Counted from the first letter of the stretch, positions 7,744-18,299 are shown. The stretch: 64,000 nt of DNA from Symploca sp. SIO1C2 (GCA_010672925.1 JAAHFP010000009.1:76242-140241), one strand, 5' to 3'. Made by a program: numbers and translations. The notes: generated by a model from the letters alone, not told the origin.

Positions 7744-10700
7744 AATTCCCCCTCAAGCCAATCAATATTATTCCCCTCTGCTGCATTAATTTGTTCTTCG
7801 TTTTCTAACTTGTTTCCTTGATTAGTCTCAATCTGTTCTAACTGCTCATTTACTTCAGTAACTAAATCAGAAATACTTACCCCTTCTACAAATTTAGACA
7901 CTTTAAGATCGACTTCTAGATGGGTTTTAATCCGACTTCGCAATTCCAAGGCCATCAATGAGTCAACCCCCATGTCGTTGAGAGGTTTTTGTAGATTAAC
8001 TTGCTCATGATTCATCCCCAATACTTGTACAATTTCACTTTGAAGGTAATCTCTTAAAATATTTTGTCTTTCACTGATTGATGCTGTCTTTAATTGTTGT
8101 AAAAACTGATACTGCTGAACCGTTAGGGTATTTTGGTTCTGGTGAGAGTCAACCAATTGTGCCACGTAGCGAATTCCTTGCCGGAACGCTACTTCATTTT
8201 CTTGAGACTCTGACCAAATTTCCCCCATCAGCATTCTGGCTTGCTCTTCAACTGTCTGCTGCGGGTCTAAATCTATAGCCACACACCTTAGTTCTGGATT
8301 TTCCGAGGAGATGGTTTTTACCATCCCCAGAGAAGATTGGGCTACTCCTGACACTACGGGATGACTATCTAATGGTTGCGCTCCTTGGGTAACTAACCAG
8401 AGGCGTGGCAAGGTCGATAACTCAGCCTTGACTAAGGCTTGCACTAATGACAAAGTACTGCCATATTCAGTCTCAGATGCCAGTGTTTCTTCTCCATTAA
8501 AACTATGTTCGCAGCATTGAACTACCCCATGCCAACTGGTTGACTGGTTTACTAATTGAGCGATCGCTTGTTGAAAATCCTCTGGTTGCTCTGGATTAAT
8601 GGTAAAGTCTTCTGGAGTTAGCTGCTGATATTCTTGCCCTAGCTTCACTAAGACACAGATTTCTCCTTGCGATCGCAGTTGAGTGGCTAAATTTGCCCCA
8701 ACTCCTTGTCGATCTGCTAAGATTAACCAACTCTTGGGTTCAGATGAAGCTGGAGTTAAGGTCGTTGCTGCGGTTTGAGCAACGATTACACTTTGCTGAA
8801 ATAATTCTTGGTGAGTGCTTTTTGTCCCAGGAAAGACTACTACTTCAGAGAAATTACTTTCTTTGAGGAGTTGCTGCCATTGAGCATTCTTAAGTAGGGG
8901 ATGGTTAGGTCTTAAATCAAAATCCTGAAACCTCCACCATCCTTCTAAGAGTCCTGCAAATAAATCCGCCCAATAGATACGAGTGGTAATCTCCAGCAAT
9001 ACCAAGATTCCTCCTGGTGCCAACAGTTGTTGCACATTTTCCAGGGTCTGACGCAAATCAGTGGTAGCGTGTATTACATTTGCTGCCACAACCAGGTCAT
9101 ATTGATGCTCCTCAAAACCCTGAGTTGTTGGGTCTTGTTCTATATCTAATTGTTCGTAGTGCACAAATGGGTAATCTCGGAACTTGTCTTGCGCCTTGCT
9201 GGTGAACAAACTGCCAATATCAGTGAACACATATTCTGTTTGGTGCGGATTGAGATGGGGCAAAATAGAGCTAGTGGTTCCTCCAGTACCAGCACCAATT
9301 TCTAGTAACCTTACTCCCCTGTCTTGAGGTAACTTTTCTAAGGCAGTAGCGATTGCCTGCTGCACCAAGGTATTCATTACTTGTGCTTCGGATGATTCCT
9401 CATATATTTGGGTAGATGCAGTTAAATCTCCTTCTGGGAAAACCACCTGCAGCGGGTCTGCTGTTCCCTGTAACACAGCACTCAGTTGAGAACCACAACG
9501 ATCCAGTAAGTTAAGTTCTGGCTTACCTTGGGGATATTGAGTTTGCAAGGTCTGGTTTTTCAGCTGGGGATTGGTTTGTTGAGGAGTTTTAATGACTTGC
9601 CAATGTTCTGTTGTCCCTTGCAGAATTCCTACTTCAGCTAGAATCTCCAGCAGACGGTTAAATAGTGGCTGCTGTGGCAATACAATTTCTAACTGTTGGG
9701 CAAGAGATTCACTCGAAAAGCATTCTCCTTCTGGGAAGAAACAGTTCATGTTGGCAAAAGTCTGCACGATATAGTCAACACTCAAGGTTTCTACTTGACT
9801 CAATAATTGACTATAGTTTTCTAAGTCAAACTCTGAGACCAATTGGGAGACTAAAGGATGCAGTTTCAGATCTATTGCCGCTAGATTCAACAAGTGCTCT
9901 GATGGCAGTCGTTTACCAAAACGAGGTTGCACTTTCCATTCCACTTCATGAACAGTATCACTCCCTAGCAGCACTTCCCTTGTCACTGGTTTGAGTTGCA
10001 AACCCTCCATCGTGGCAATCGTCTCTCCCTGACTACTCAAGAGAGTTATTTCACCACTGAAGCTATCTCCCTTACCATTGGTAAGCTTGGCAATAGACCC
10101 GATTGCCCAAAGACTAGTATTAGGACGGCGGTATACTTTAAACTGTTCGATGAATACTGGTACATAAGTATTATGATTATCCTCTTCCTCAATAGCAGCA
10201 GCAATCACTTGCATACCAGCATCTAAGAGTGCCGGATGTAGTTGGTAGTCTGTGAATTCTGCTAGGAGTTCCTCTGGCAACTTAATTTCGCCGATAGCTT
10301 GGTTTTCTCCGCGCCACAACTGTTGGATACCCTGGAAACTGCGACCATAGTCAATGCCGCGATCGCGAAATTTTTGGTAATGATCTTTTAGTGGTATCTG
10401 TTGAGGACAAGCTACTTTCCAGGCTTCTAAGTTCTCAATGGTAGATTCGCTATGGGTGAACGAAATATGAGGTGAGATTTCCCTTCGACCCGTCCCTTCG
10501 TCTCCGCGTCTCCGCGTCTCCGTGTCTCCGTGTCCCTGATGGAGCAGTTTTCCTTCAACATGGAGAGTCCAACTAGGCGATTCCTCACTTTCTTTTTGGT
10601 GTCGGCTAAAAATCTGAAATTGGTAGCTTCCCTTTGCTAATGGGGTGAAAAAAGTCTGAATAACCTTAAATTGATCTTGCCCTAAAAGCAATCCCCGTTG

Positions 10701-13700
10701 AATTGACACATCTTCTAGCACCAGGGTTGGGGACTTGAAGAGAGTCACACCCCCAGCTAAGAGCATTTCTAAATAACCAGCAGCAGGAAATACTACTTGC
10801 TCCCATACTCGATAGTGAGTCAGGTAGGCAGGCTCAGAAACACTCAGTTGGGATTCAAACTGAATGTGCTGTTGTTGCAGGGCACTGTAGAGTCGTTCAC
10901 CTAGTAAGGGATGAAAATTACTTTTACTTGACAAAAGCTTGCTTTTGTGTTCCTTATTCTCTGTCTCTAGCCAATACCGTTGTCGTTGGAAGGGATAAGT
11001 GGGCAAGACTACTTTCTGGCGAGGATAATCTTGGTCAAATCCTAACCAATTTACTGGGAATCCCTGGACATAGAGTTGTCCTAAACTAGATAGCATTTGT
11101 TGCCATTCATCCACTCCTGGGCGCAAGGAAGGTAACCAGACCCCCACTTCTTCTGGTAGACATTGACGCCCCATACCCAACAAAATTGTTTTGGGTCCAA
11201 TTTCTAGGAATAACTCAGCTCCTTCCTGGTGTAAGGTTGTCATGCTATCGGCAAACCTGACAGGTTGGCGCAGATGATTTACCCAATATTGAGCTGTAGT
11301 GACGCTCTTGTCTGCGATTGTTCCTGTAACGTTAGATATTATTGGTATCTGAGGTGGATGATAGGTGAGTTGATTAGCAACTGCTGCAAACTCTGCCAAT
11401 ATTGGTTCCATTAACGGTGAGTGGAAAGCATGGGATACTTGTAGCTGTTTAGTCTTGACTCCCTCTGCTTGTAATTGAGTCGCGATCGCTTTTACTGCTT
11501 CTGACTCTCCAGAGATAACTGTACTTTCTGGTCCATTAATAGCGGCAATAGCTACTTTGTCTAGGTAAGTCCCGATAACTTTCCTTACTGTTAATTCTGA
11601 TGCCATCACTGAAACCATCTCACCACCAGCAGGCAACTGTTGCATTAACCTTCCCCTAGCGGCAATGATTTTCAATCCATCTTCTAAACTAAAGATTCCC
11701 GCTACTGTGGCAGCTACGTATTCACCTACACTATGACCCATGACCACATCTGGTTTAATGCCCCAGGATTGCCATAATTTGAACAAAGCGTATTCAATGG
11801 CAAATAGGGCTGGCTGGGTATAAGCTGTTTGGTTTAGTAGAGATGAACTATACTCATCGTTGTCCGCTGGATAGAGAATTTCGAGTAAGGACTTTTCCTG
11901 AAATGTTTCTGTACTAAGGAGAATTTGGTTACATTGCTCAAGGGCTTGGCGGAATACCGGTGCTTGTTTATATAGCCTTTTTGCCATATTGACATACTGG
12001 GAACCTTGACCCGTAAACAAGAAGGCTACTTTCTTGGCAGTAGTATGAGGAAGTAATTCTCCGGAAAATATCCCTGCTACTTGATCTTCTCCTGGGAATT
12101 GATGCAGTTTTTCAACTAAATCTGTTGTGCTCGAAGCGACAACTGCTAATCTGTGGTTAAAGTGAACTCTTCCGGTATTGGCAGTGTAACAAACATCCCC
12201 TAAGTCCAATTTTGGATTACGCTCTAGGTGGTGGTGATAACGACTAACTAAATCTTCAAGAGCTTTTTTTGTTTTCCCAGATAAGGTTAATATAAGTCGC
12301 GATCGCTCTAAGTAATCTTTACTCTTGCCTTCCCCCCTTCCCGGTAAACCGAAGCTGGGGGAGACACGGAGACGCGGAGTCAATTCCCCATTCGACCTTC
12401 GACCTTCGACCTTCGACCTTCTCGGAGCTTCTTCTAAAACTAGATGAGCATTAGTTCCTCCAATACCAAAAGAACTAACAGCAGCCCGACGAGGAGTACC
12501 ATTGCTGCTCCATTCCGACAGACTGGTATTAACATAAAATGGACTATTGGCAAAATCAATTTGGGGTGATGGTTGCTCAAAGTGCAAACTTGGGGGTATT
12601 AACTCATGTTTGAGAGTCAAGACGGTTTTGATAAGAGAAGCGACCCCTGCTGCTGTATTCAAATGTCCCACATTGGTTTTTACCGAACCGATGGCACAAA
12701 ATTGCTTTTTCTGGGTATGCTCAGCAAAAGTTTTGGTTAAGGCTTCAATTTCAATAGGGTCACCTAACTCTGTACCAGTACCATGAGCTTCTATATAGTG
12801 AATTGTCTCTGGATTGATACCTGCAACTGCTTGAGCTTGTGAAATAACTCCTATTTGACCTGCTACACTCGGTGCGGTATAGCCCAATTTGAGAGAGCCA
12901 TCGTTATTAATAGCTGAACCTTTGATCACCGCCTGAATAGAATCTCCATCTGCGATCGCTTGGGAGAGTGGTTTGAGTACAACAACGCCCACACCACTAC
13001 CTAAAATTGTTCCCCTAGCTTTGGCATCAAAAGCTCGACAGTGCCCATCAGGAGATGCAATCATTCCTTCTTGATATAAGTATCCTACTTCTTGGGGAAC
13101 TTGAATAGAGACACCACCGGCAAGAGCCATATCACATTCCCCATTGAGTAAACTTTGGCAAGCTAGATGAACTGTGACTAAGGATGTGGAACAGGCGGTT
13201 TGAACATTGATGGCAGGCCCGGTAAGATTCAGTTTGTAAGCAGTGCGTGTGGCTAAATAATCTTTATCGTTTCCAATCATTTGCTCAAAGGAACGATGAT
13301 TGAGCAGGATAAAACCTTGGTTACCGAGGTGAGACATGAGGTAAGTAGGCATTCCGCCACCAGCATAGACTCCTACGGAACCTTGATAAGTCTGTGGACT
13401 ATAACCACTACTCTCTATGGCTTCCCAAGCGCATTCTAGGAACAGTCTTTGTTGCGGGTCTATTTCTTTGGCTTCTCTGGGAGAGTAGTTAAAGAAGTCA
13501 GCATCAAACAAGTCGATGTCGGAAAGTAGACCATGAACTTTGACGTAGTTAGGATTATTCAGTAAATCAGTGCCAATTCCAGATTTTGCTAACTGTTGAT
13601 CTGATAACTGGGAAATAGATTCCACGCCATTTTTCAAATTCTCCCAAAATTCTTCTAGGTTTTTCGCTCCCGGAAAGCGTCCCGCCATACCAATGATGGC

Positions 13701-16700
13701 AATATCCTGATTTTCTTGATGTTTTTTGGGTTGCTTAGTTGGAAGTTTTTGACTTGGTTCAGCTGGGCTATCACCTGTAATCAACTGACTTAAGGAATTG
13801 ACCGTTGGGTGGGCAAGGAGGTCAACAACTTTCAAATTTAGATCAGCAAATACTTCTTGGAGTTTGCTGTAGACCTGGATTAGGAGTATTGATTTACCTC
13901 CCAATTCAAAGAAATTATCGTCAATTCCGACTTCTTCTAGCTGTAGCACTTCTCGCCAAATAGCTGCAATTTTTCGCTGAGTTTCATTGGCGGATGGTAC
14001 AGCTTGATATCCTGTAGGTTTATCTGGTTCTTGTAACTTTTTACGGTCTATTTTGCCATCCGGCGTTAAAGGAAGTGCATCTAATTGCACAAAGGCAGTA
14101 GGCAGAATATGGCTGGGAGCACCAAAGCGATTACATACTTCCAACCCTTGCAACTGACTAATAGGTAAGTCATTGGTTTTCGAGGTAAAATAAACAGTTA
14201 ACTGTTGTAAACTTTGACAACTCCCTTTGCCATTTTCAGTCGGAGCTGGAGAATAATCAATTGTTTCCAAGCTATACTTACCATCTACTCCTTCTGTAGC
14301 TACAAATGTCCGGGGTGTTGCTGTCCCATTTCCAGGTATAACGGGCAAGCCTAACCGTTTGGCTAGTCCGATTCGTGCTGGCTTACCGGTCATTCCTTTG
14401 GGAATCGCACTCATCCACACTAAGCATTCTGGTAACCATTGAAGTTCTAGCTCTTTTTGCTTTAAGGCAAACTGACGTAGGGCTGCTAGCGATGGTCGAG
14501 ATTGGTTGGTAATATCATTTCCTTCTACTTTGCAACCTTCTTCCTTCCCTTCTGCCTTCTGCCCTCTGCCTTCAACTGGTACAATCGCTGCTCCTACAAC
14601 CTCCCCCAAAGATTTATGGGGTGCAGCAAACACAACTACTTGACCTACCCCTGGATGTCGCTGCAACAAATCTTCCACCAGCATCGGGCTAATTTTTTCT
14701 CCTGCCCGATTGATAATTTCCTTGAATCGACCTACCAGATACACATAGCCGTCTTCATCTAAATATCCTTTATCCCCAGTCCTTAACCAACCTTCGATAA
14801 AGGCTTCTTCGTTAGGGTTGTAATCCATCCAATCCCGCAACTCATAGCCTGCGGTTACACAGGCACCTCTTACCATGACTTCCCCTTCTGCATAAGGTGG
14901 CAGTACTTTGAGGATTGGTTTGCCCTGCTCGTTTTCTGTGACTTCGCCAATAATCAGTTGGGGGCCAGCTGCTGGTCCAACCGAACCATGTTTGGCTAAT
15001 CCTTGCCCTAGTTGGGGGCTGCAAATAGGCATGGATTCCGTCATGGCGTAAGTGGGCAAAATTTCACATTTAAATGCCCTAGCCATACGTTCAGCTATCG
15101 CTGGGAGTAGTGCTGCTGAACAGTTGCGGATCAAGCGCAGAGAATGATTTGGGGCTGCTCCTGTTTGCGCGATCGCATGTTCTGCATATTCTAGAATAGC
15201 TTGGTGCATGGTGGGTACAGCGGAGTACCAAGTTACTTTTCTCTTATTTCCTCCTGCACTTGGTTGTAACCAACGGAAGAAATCAGCTACACCATTTTCT
15301 GTGGCGTATAATCCCGGCGTGCATAGTACACTTGCACCAGCTAGCAAGGAGGCGAGGATATTCACTGATAAACCGTGAATATGGAACAGGGGCATAATAT
15401 TGATACAGGTGTCTTCTGGGGTTAGAGCGATCGTTTGACTAATGGTCAAAGCACCTGCGGTTAAGTTCCCATGAGTTAAGGGGACTGTTTTGGGTTTTCT
15501 GGTTGTACCACTGGTATGTAGTACTAAGGCGACATGATCACGAGTTGGTTTATTCCCTCCCCTGCCTCCAGTCCCCCTCCTGGGAGGGGTTAGGGGTGGG
15601 TTCTGCCTCCAGTCCCCCTCCTGGGAGGGGTTAGGGGTGGGTTTCTGGGAGAGGTTAGGGGTGGATTCTACCTCCTGCCTTTTGCCTTTTGCCTTTTGCT
15701 TTCTGCCTTTTGCCTTTTGTCTTCTGCCTTCTGCTTCCTGCCTCCTGCCTCCTGCCTCCTGACTAGCAGTCACTTCCTCCAGAGTAAATAAACCACATAC
15801 CTCGGTATCCGGTATTAGTTCAATAACACGCACCCCTAAGCTTTCTGCACAGGCTTTCAACTTCGCATTACTACTGTTGTTGGCTTCACCTCTTTGTAAT
15901 ACTAGGGCTACTGCACTCAGGTCTTCTAATTCAAAGAGAACTTGCTTTTCTGTTAAAGATAGGCTGATGGGAGCAAACACACATTGCTGGGCTAGAGATA
16001 AAAATGCTACTGCGGCTTCTGGTCCGTTAGGCATCGCAGCACATACCCGTTCAGTAATCTTAATGCCTAAATGACTGAGACTAGCATTGTCTGGTGGAGA
16101 CTGGACAAATTCTTTGAGAGTTCTATGGGTAAGGGGTTTGCGGTTATCTGTACCCAAAATTGCAGGATTATCAGTGCCTGGTAGTAAATCTGCCCAGGTT
16201 TCAAATTCTTTTGATGCGGCAATTTGATCTACCTGGCAAGGTGAGGTGCTTGGTGATAAAACTTTTTCAACAAATGAAATTTCAGGTGACATTGCCATTC
16301 GACCCGTCCCCGTGTCCCCGCGTCCCCGCGTCTCCGCGTCCTCACGTCCCCGTGTCTCCCTCTCTCTACTCACTGGCATCGCAGGGGCTGGATGATACTC
16401 GGTAACTACTGCTACTTGTTCAATATCTGGGTGTGATTGTAGTTTTTCTTCCCAACGGGCTATCAAATCTGAGTCAATAATTTCTAGACTATTTAAAGTG
16501 CCTTCATCTACTGTTCCCAATTCCGTTCTCGGTAAAGCAGATACAGGAACATAGGCAGAGGGTAGTAATTCAGGAGATAAATAGGACTGTAGGTAGGAAT
16601 GTATTTTCTCTTCAGAAAAATTACCAGAAATTACTAGATAAGCCACCAACTGGTTGTCCTTGGTCAAAGTAGCACATTCTTCAACTTCGGGAAGAGATTT

Positions 16701-18299
16701 TAAGGCAGTTTCTACCAGATTTTTTGTTCTTGGCTTACTGTGAATCTCTACTTGATGCTGCTTTAGCCTTGCTGACAACTCCAATTCATTGACCTTAGTC
16801 TCTGGAGAATTAAGGCATTGTTCGAGAATCAAGGAGTAGGAATCGATTAAGGCTTTAATCGTATCTTCCTCAAATAAATTAGCATTGTAAGTTAACAATC
16901 CCTTCAACTCTTGGTTGAGTTTGACTAAAGCAAAGAATAAGTCTATATCTGTAGGTAATTTTCCTGCTATAGTAGTTGAGGTAAAATTACTGTAATTTTT
17001 TGTATTCTCTCCCAGATCAATATAGTCAAATAAAATTTGAAACAAGTTTCTGTATTGTTGATATTTTTGCTGCTCAACCAATTCCGCCACATAATTAAAA
17101 GGAATATGTTGATGGGCATAAGCTTCTACGGTACTTTCTTTAACCTTGTATAGTAATTCTTTGAAGGTCAAATTTTCAGGCAGCTTTCCACGTAGTAAAA
17201 TCAGATCAGCAAAGAAACCAATGGCAGAGTGCAGTTTGTGATTCACCCTACCTGACACAGGAAAACCAATAACAATATCCTGTTTGAGGGAGTATTGAGC
17301 TATCAAAACATAGAATACTGCGAGCAAAATAACTACAGGAGTAACACTGTATTGATTACTTAACTTTTGAATTGCCGACAATGTAGTAGCAGGTATTTCA
17401 AAAGTTTTTTGTCTGCTTCGGAAACTTGGCTCTAGGGGGAAATTATCAACGGGTACTGGATATAAAGTAGAAACACCAGCTAGTTGCTTTTGCCAGTAAT
17501 TCAATCCCTTTTCTAATACTTCTCCCTGTAACCACTGTCGTTGCCAAACAGCATAATCTCCATATTGAATCTCTAACTCAGTTAAAGGAGACTGTTTCTT
17601 ATCCAGAGAAGTATCGTATAACGACAGAAGTTCCTGAATTAATAAATTAATTGACAAACCATCAGTAATAATGTGATGAAATATTAAGAACAAGACTCCA
17701 TCTGTATCACTGAATCGTAGCAGTTTTAAATCAAATAGGGGAGCTTGAGATAAATCAAAATATTTGCGAGATTCTTGGGTGAAATTTTCTTCAATAACAG
17801 CTGCTATTTCAGCAGCGCTTAAACCAGGATAATCTTCAACAGAAATAGTGACCTCTAGATGAGGAAGGACAGTCTGTAGCAAAGAGCCTTCCACTAAAGC
17901 AAAACTCGTTCTGAGAATTTCATGGCGACTAACAATTTGATTCCAGCTGGTTTGCAAAACTGGAATATTGATTACACCTTGTATACGAACTGATTTTGAT
18001 ATATTTAATGTTCCCTGATCCGGCATTAACTGAGCTACAGACCAAAGGCGCTCTTGTTGGTAGGAAAGAGTACAATTATTAGTTCTATAAACAGGAACTA
18101 AAGGAATAGAATTAGCAGTTAAATTATTACTTTTTGGTCCTTGGAGTAACTGCACTAATTCAGATTTATTATGAAGCAAAGCATCTCTGATTTCTGCTGT
18201 TAACGAGCCCTTGGGCGCATTAATTTTTAGTTCGCTATCTTCAGCCCATAATTTAATGCCTTGTTTAGAGACTTGATACAAAACTTGCTTCAGGTTCAT
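7740..18299 (-). CDS. Hybrid NRPS-PKS: docking-C-A-PCP-KS-AT-DH-cMT-(half KR)-ACP
   Basis: A 3,519-residue synthase. Domains in order: TubC-type docking 1-55; condensation with HHIITDG at 208-214; a leftover adenylation C-subdomain-like segment 525-635; an acyl-CoA-ligase-like adenylation domain about 690-1320 (TSGTT at 929-933, YAMTE near 1084-1088); a second A10-like LTPDGKIDRKK near 1411; PCP with serine 1470. Then KS about 1532-1957 (TACSTS, C1703; H1839; H1879); AT about 2090-2400 (GHSVGEY, HAFHS, suggesting malonyl-CoA); DH about 2460-2775 with the catalytic His position occupied by Tyr2496; C-methyltransferase (LEIGAGTGG about 2999-3007); only the structural half of a KR; ACP serine 3447. 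I chose ATG 18299; the upstream in-frame candidate at 18323 is TTG. The acidic C-terminus (IDWLEGEL) fits a docking tail. Confidence 0.95.
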   Translation of the reverse strand: MNLKQVLYQVSKQGIKLWAEDSELKINAPKGSLTAEIRDALLHNKSELVQLLQGPKSNNLTANSIPLVPVYRTNNCTLSYQQERLWSVAQLMPDQGTLNISKSVRIQGVINIPVLQTSWNQIVSRHEILRTSFALVEGSLLQTVLPHLEVTISVEDYPGLSAAEIAAVIEENFTQESRKYFDLSQAPLFDLKLLRFSDTDGVLFLIFHHIITDGLSINLLIQELLSLYDTSLDKKQSPLTELEIQYGDYAVWQRQWLQGEVLEKGLNYWQKQLAGVSTLYPVPVDNFPLEPSFRSRQKTFEIPATTLSAIQKLSNQYSVTPVVILLAVFYVLIAQYSLKQDIVIGFPVSGRVNHKLHSAIGFFADLILLRGKLPENLTFKELLYKVKESTVEAYAHQHIPFNYVAELVEQQKYQQYRNLFQILFDYIDLGENTKNYSNFTSTTIAGKLPTDIDLFFALVKLNQELKGLLTYNANLFEEDTIKALIDSYSLILEQCLNSPETKVNELELSARLKQHQVEIHSKPRTKNLVETALKSLPEVEECATLTKDNQLVAYLVISGNFSEEKIHSYLQSYLSPELLPSAYVPVSALPRTELGTVDEGTLNSLEIIDSDLIARWEEKLQSHPDIEQVAVVTEYHPAPAMPVSRERETRGREDAETRGRGDTGTGRMAMSPEISFVEKVLSPSTSPCQVDQIAASKEFETWADLLPGTDNPAILGTDNRKPLTHRTLKEFVQSPPDNASLSHLGIKITERVCAAMPNGPEAAVAFLSLAQQCVFAPISLSLTEKQVLFELEDLSAVALVLQRGEANNSSNAKLKACAESLGVRVIELIPDTEVCGLFTLEEVTASQEAGGRRQEAEGRRQKAKGRKQKAKGKRQEVESTPNLSQKPTPNPSQEGDWRQNPPLTPPRRGTGGRGGNKPTRDHVALVLHTSGTTRKPKTVPLTHGNLTAGALTISQTIALTPEDTCINIMPLFHIHGLSVNILASLLAGASVLCTPGLYATENGVADFFRWLQPSAGGNKRKVTWYSAVPTMHQAILEYAEHAIAQTGAAPNHSLRLIRNCSAALLPAIAERMARAFKCEILPTYAMTESMPICSPQLGQGLAKHGSVGPAAGPQLIIGEVTENEQGKPILKVLPPYAEGEVMVRGACVTAGYELRDWMDYNPNEEAFIEGWLRTGDKGYLDEDGYVYLVGRFKEIINRAGEKISPMLVEDLLQRHPGVGQVVVFAAPHKSLGEVVGAAIVPVEGRGQKAEGKEEGCKVEGNDITNQSRPSLAALRQFALKQKELELQWLPECLVWMSAIPKGMTGKPARIGLAKRLGLPVIPGNGTATPRTFVATEGVDGKYSLETIDYSPAPTENGKGSCQSLQQLTVYFTSKTNDLPISQLQGLEVCNRFGAPSHILPTAFVQLDALPLTPDGKIDRKKLQEPDKPTGYQAVPSANETQRKIAAIWREVLQLEEVGIDDNFFELGGKSILLIQVYSKLQEVFADLNLKVVDLLAHPTVNSLSQLITGDSPAEPSQKLPTKQPKKHQENQDIAIIGMAGRFPGAKNLEEFWENLKNGVESISQLSDQQLAKSGIGTDLLNNPNYVKVHGLLSDIDLFDADFFNYSPREAKEIDPQQRLFLECAWEAIESSGYSPQTYQGSVGVYAGGGMPTYLMSHLGNQGFILLNHRSFEQMIGNDKDYLATRTAYKLNLTGPAINVQTACSTSLVTVHLACQSLLNGECDMALAGGVSIQVPQEVGYLYQEGMIASPDGHCRAFDAKARGTILGSGVGVVVLKPLSQAIADGDSIQAVIKGSAINNDGSLKLGYTAPSVAGQIGVISQAQAVAGINPETIHYIEAHGTGTELGDPIEIEALTKTFAEHTQKKQFCAIGSVKTNVGHLNTAAGVASLIKTVLTLKHELIPPSLHFEQPSPQIDFANSPFYVNTSLSEWSSNGTPRRAAVSSFGIGGTNAHLVLEEAPRRSKVEGRRSNGELTPRLRVSPSFGLPGRGEGKSKDYLERSRLILTLSGKTKKALEDLVSRYHHHLERNPKLDLGDVCYTANTGRVHFNHRLAVVASSTTDLVEKLHQFPGEDQVAGIFSGELLPHTTAKKVAFLFTGQGSQYVNMAKRLYKQAPVFRQALEQCNQILLSTETFQEKSLLEILYPADNDEYSSSLLNQTAYTQPALFAIEYALFKLWQSWGIKPDVVMGHSVGEYVAATVAGIFSLEDGLKIIAARGRLMQQLPAGGEMVSVMASELTVRKVIGTYLDKVAIAAINGPESTVISGESEAVKAIATQLQAEGVKTKQLQVSHAFHSPLMEPILAEFAAVANQLTYHPPQIPIISNVTGTIADKSVTTAQYWVNHLRQPVRFADSMTTLHQEGAELFLEIGPKTILLGMGRQCLPEEVGVWLPSLRPGVDEWQQMLSSLGQLYVQGFPVNWLGFDQDYPRQKVVLPTYPFQRQRYWLETENKEHKSKLLSSKSNFHPLLGERLYSALQQQHIQFESQLSVSEPAYLTHYRVWEQVVFPAAGYLEMLLAGGVTLFKSPTLVLEDVSIQRGLLLGQDQFKVIQTFFTPLAKGSYQFQIFSRHQKESEESPSWTLHVEGKLLHQGHGDTETRRRGDEGTGRREISPHISFTHSESTIENLEAWKVACPQQIPLKDHYQKFRDRGIDYGRSFQGIQQLWRGENQAIGEIKLPEELLAEFTDYQLHPALLDAGMQVIAAAIEEEDNHNTYVPVFIEQFKVYRRPNTSLWAIGSIAKLTNGKGDSFSGEITLLSSQGETIATMEGLQLKPVTREVLLGSDTVHEVEWKVQPRFGKRLPSEHLLNLAAIDLKLHPLVSQLVSEFDLENYSQLLSQVETLSVDYIVQTFANMNCFFPEGECFSSESLAQQLEIVLPQQPLFNRLLEILAEVGILQGTTEHWQVIKTPQQTNPQLKNQTLQTQYPQGKPELNLLDRCGSQLSAVLQGTADPLQVVFPEGDLTASTQIYEESSEAQVMNTLVQQAIATALEKLPQDRGVRLLEIGAGTGGTTSSILPHLNPHQTEYVFTDIGSLFTSKAQDKFRDYPFVHYEQLDIEQDPTTQGFEEHQYDLVVAANVIHATTDLRQTLENVQQLLAPGGILVLLEITTRIYWADLFAGLLEGWWRFQDFDLRPNHPLLKNAQWQQLLKESNFSEVVVFPGTKSTHQELFQQSVIVAQTAATTLTPASSEPKSWLILADRQGVGANLATQLRSQGEICVLVKLGQEYQQLTPEDFTINPEQPEDFQQAIAQLVNQSTSWHGVVQCCEHSFNGEETLASETEYGSTLSLVQALVKAELSTLPRLWLVTQGAQPLDSHPVVSGVAQSSLGMVKTISSENPELRCVAIDLDPQQTVEEQARMLMGEIWSESQENEVAFRQGIRYVAQLVDSHQNQNTLTVQQYQFLQQLKTASISERQNILRDYLQSEIVQVLGMNHEQVNLQKPLNDMGVDSLMALELRSRIKTHLEVDLKVSKFVEGVSISDLVTEVNEQLEQIETNQGNKLENEEQINAAEGNNIDWLEGEL
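10476..10535 (-). repeat. In-frame repeat inside second DH domain
   Basis: CTCCGCGTCTCCGTGTCTCC unit coding for GHGDTETRRRGDEGTGRRE (residues about 2589-2608), between the two halves of the DH fold. Confidence 0.82.
12321..12425 (-). repeat. In-frame repeat in second KS-AT linker
   Basis: Contains CGACCTT in four tandem copies (about 12394-12421) and GGAGACACGGAGACGCGGAG. Codes for residues about 1959-1993. Confidence 0.82.
14514..14567 (-). repeat. In-frame repeat in the adenylation C-terminal part
   Basis: CTTCCTTCCCTTCTGCCTTC unit coding for GRGQKAEGKEEGCKVEG (residues about 1245-1262). Similar DNA occurs in intergenic elements at 42290-42350 and 60350-60400. Confidence 0.75.
15552..15755 (-). 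repeat. Two repeat types in frame inside the adenylation domain
   Basis: A CTTTTGCCTTTTGC/CTTCTGCCTTCTGC array and a CCCTCCTGGGAGGGG array follow each other, coding for GRRQEAEGRRQKAKGRKQKA and a PTPNPSQEG-type stretch (residues 849-916). The insertion sits just before the A3 motif TSGTT. Confidence 0.88.
16299..16364 (-). repeat. In-frame repeat before the adenylation domain of the hybrid synthase
   Basis: CCCCGCGTCCCCGCGTCT-type unit coding for RETRGREDAETRGRGDTGTG (residues 646-667). Confidence 0.85.

Noticed and set aside
14842..15024. Small minus-strand frame within the adenylation domain
   Set aside because: Shadow frame of the large synthase gene with arginine/tryptophan-biased composition.
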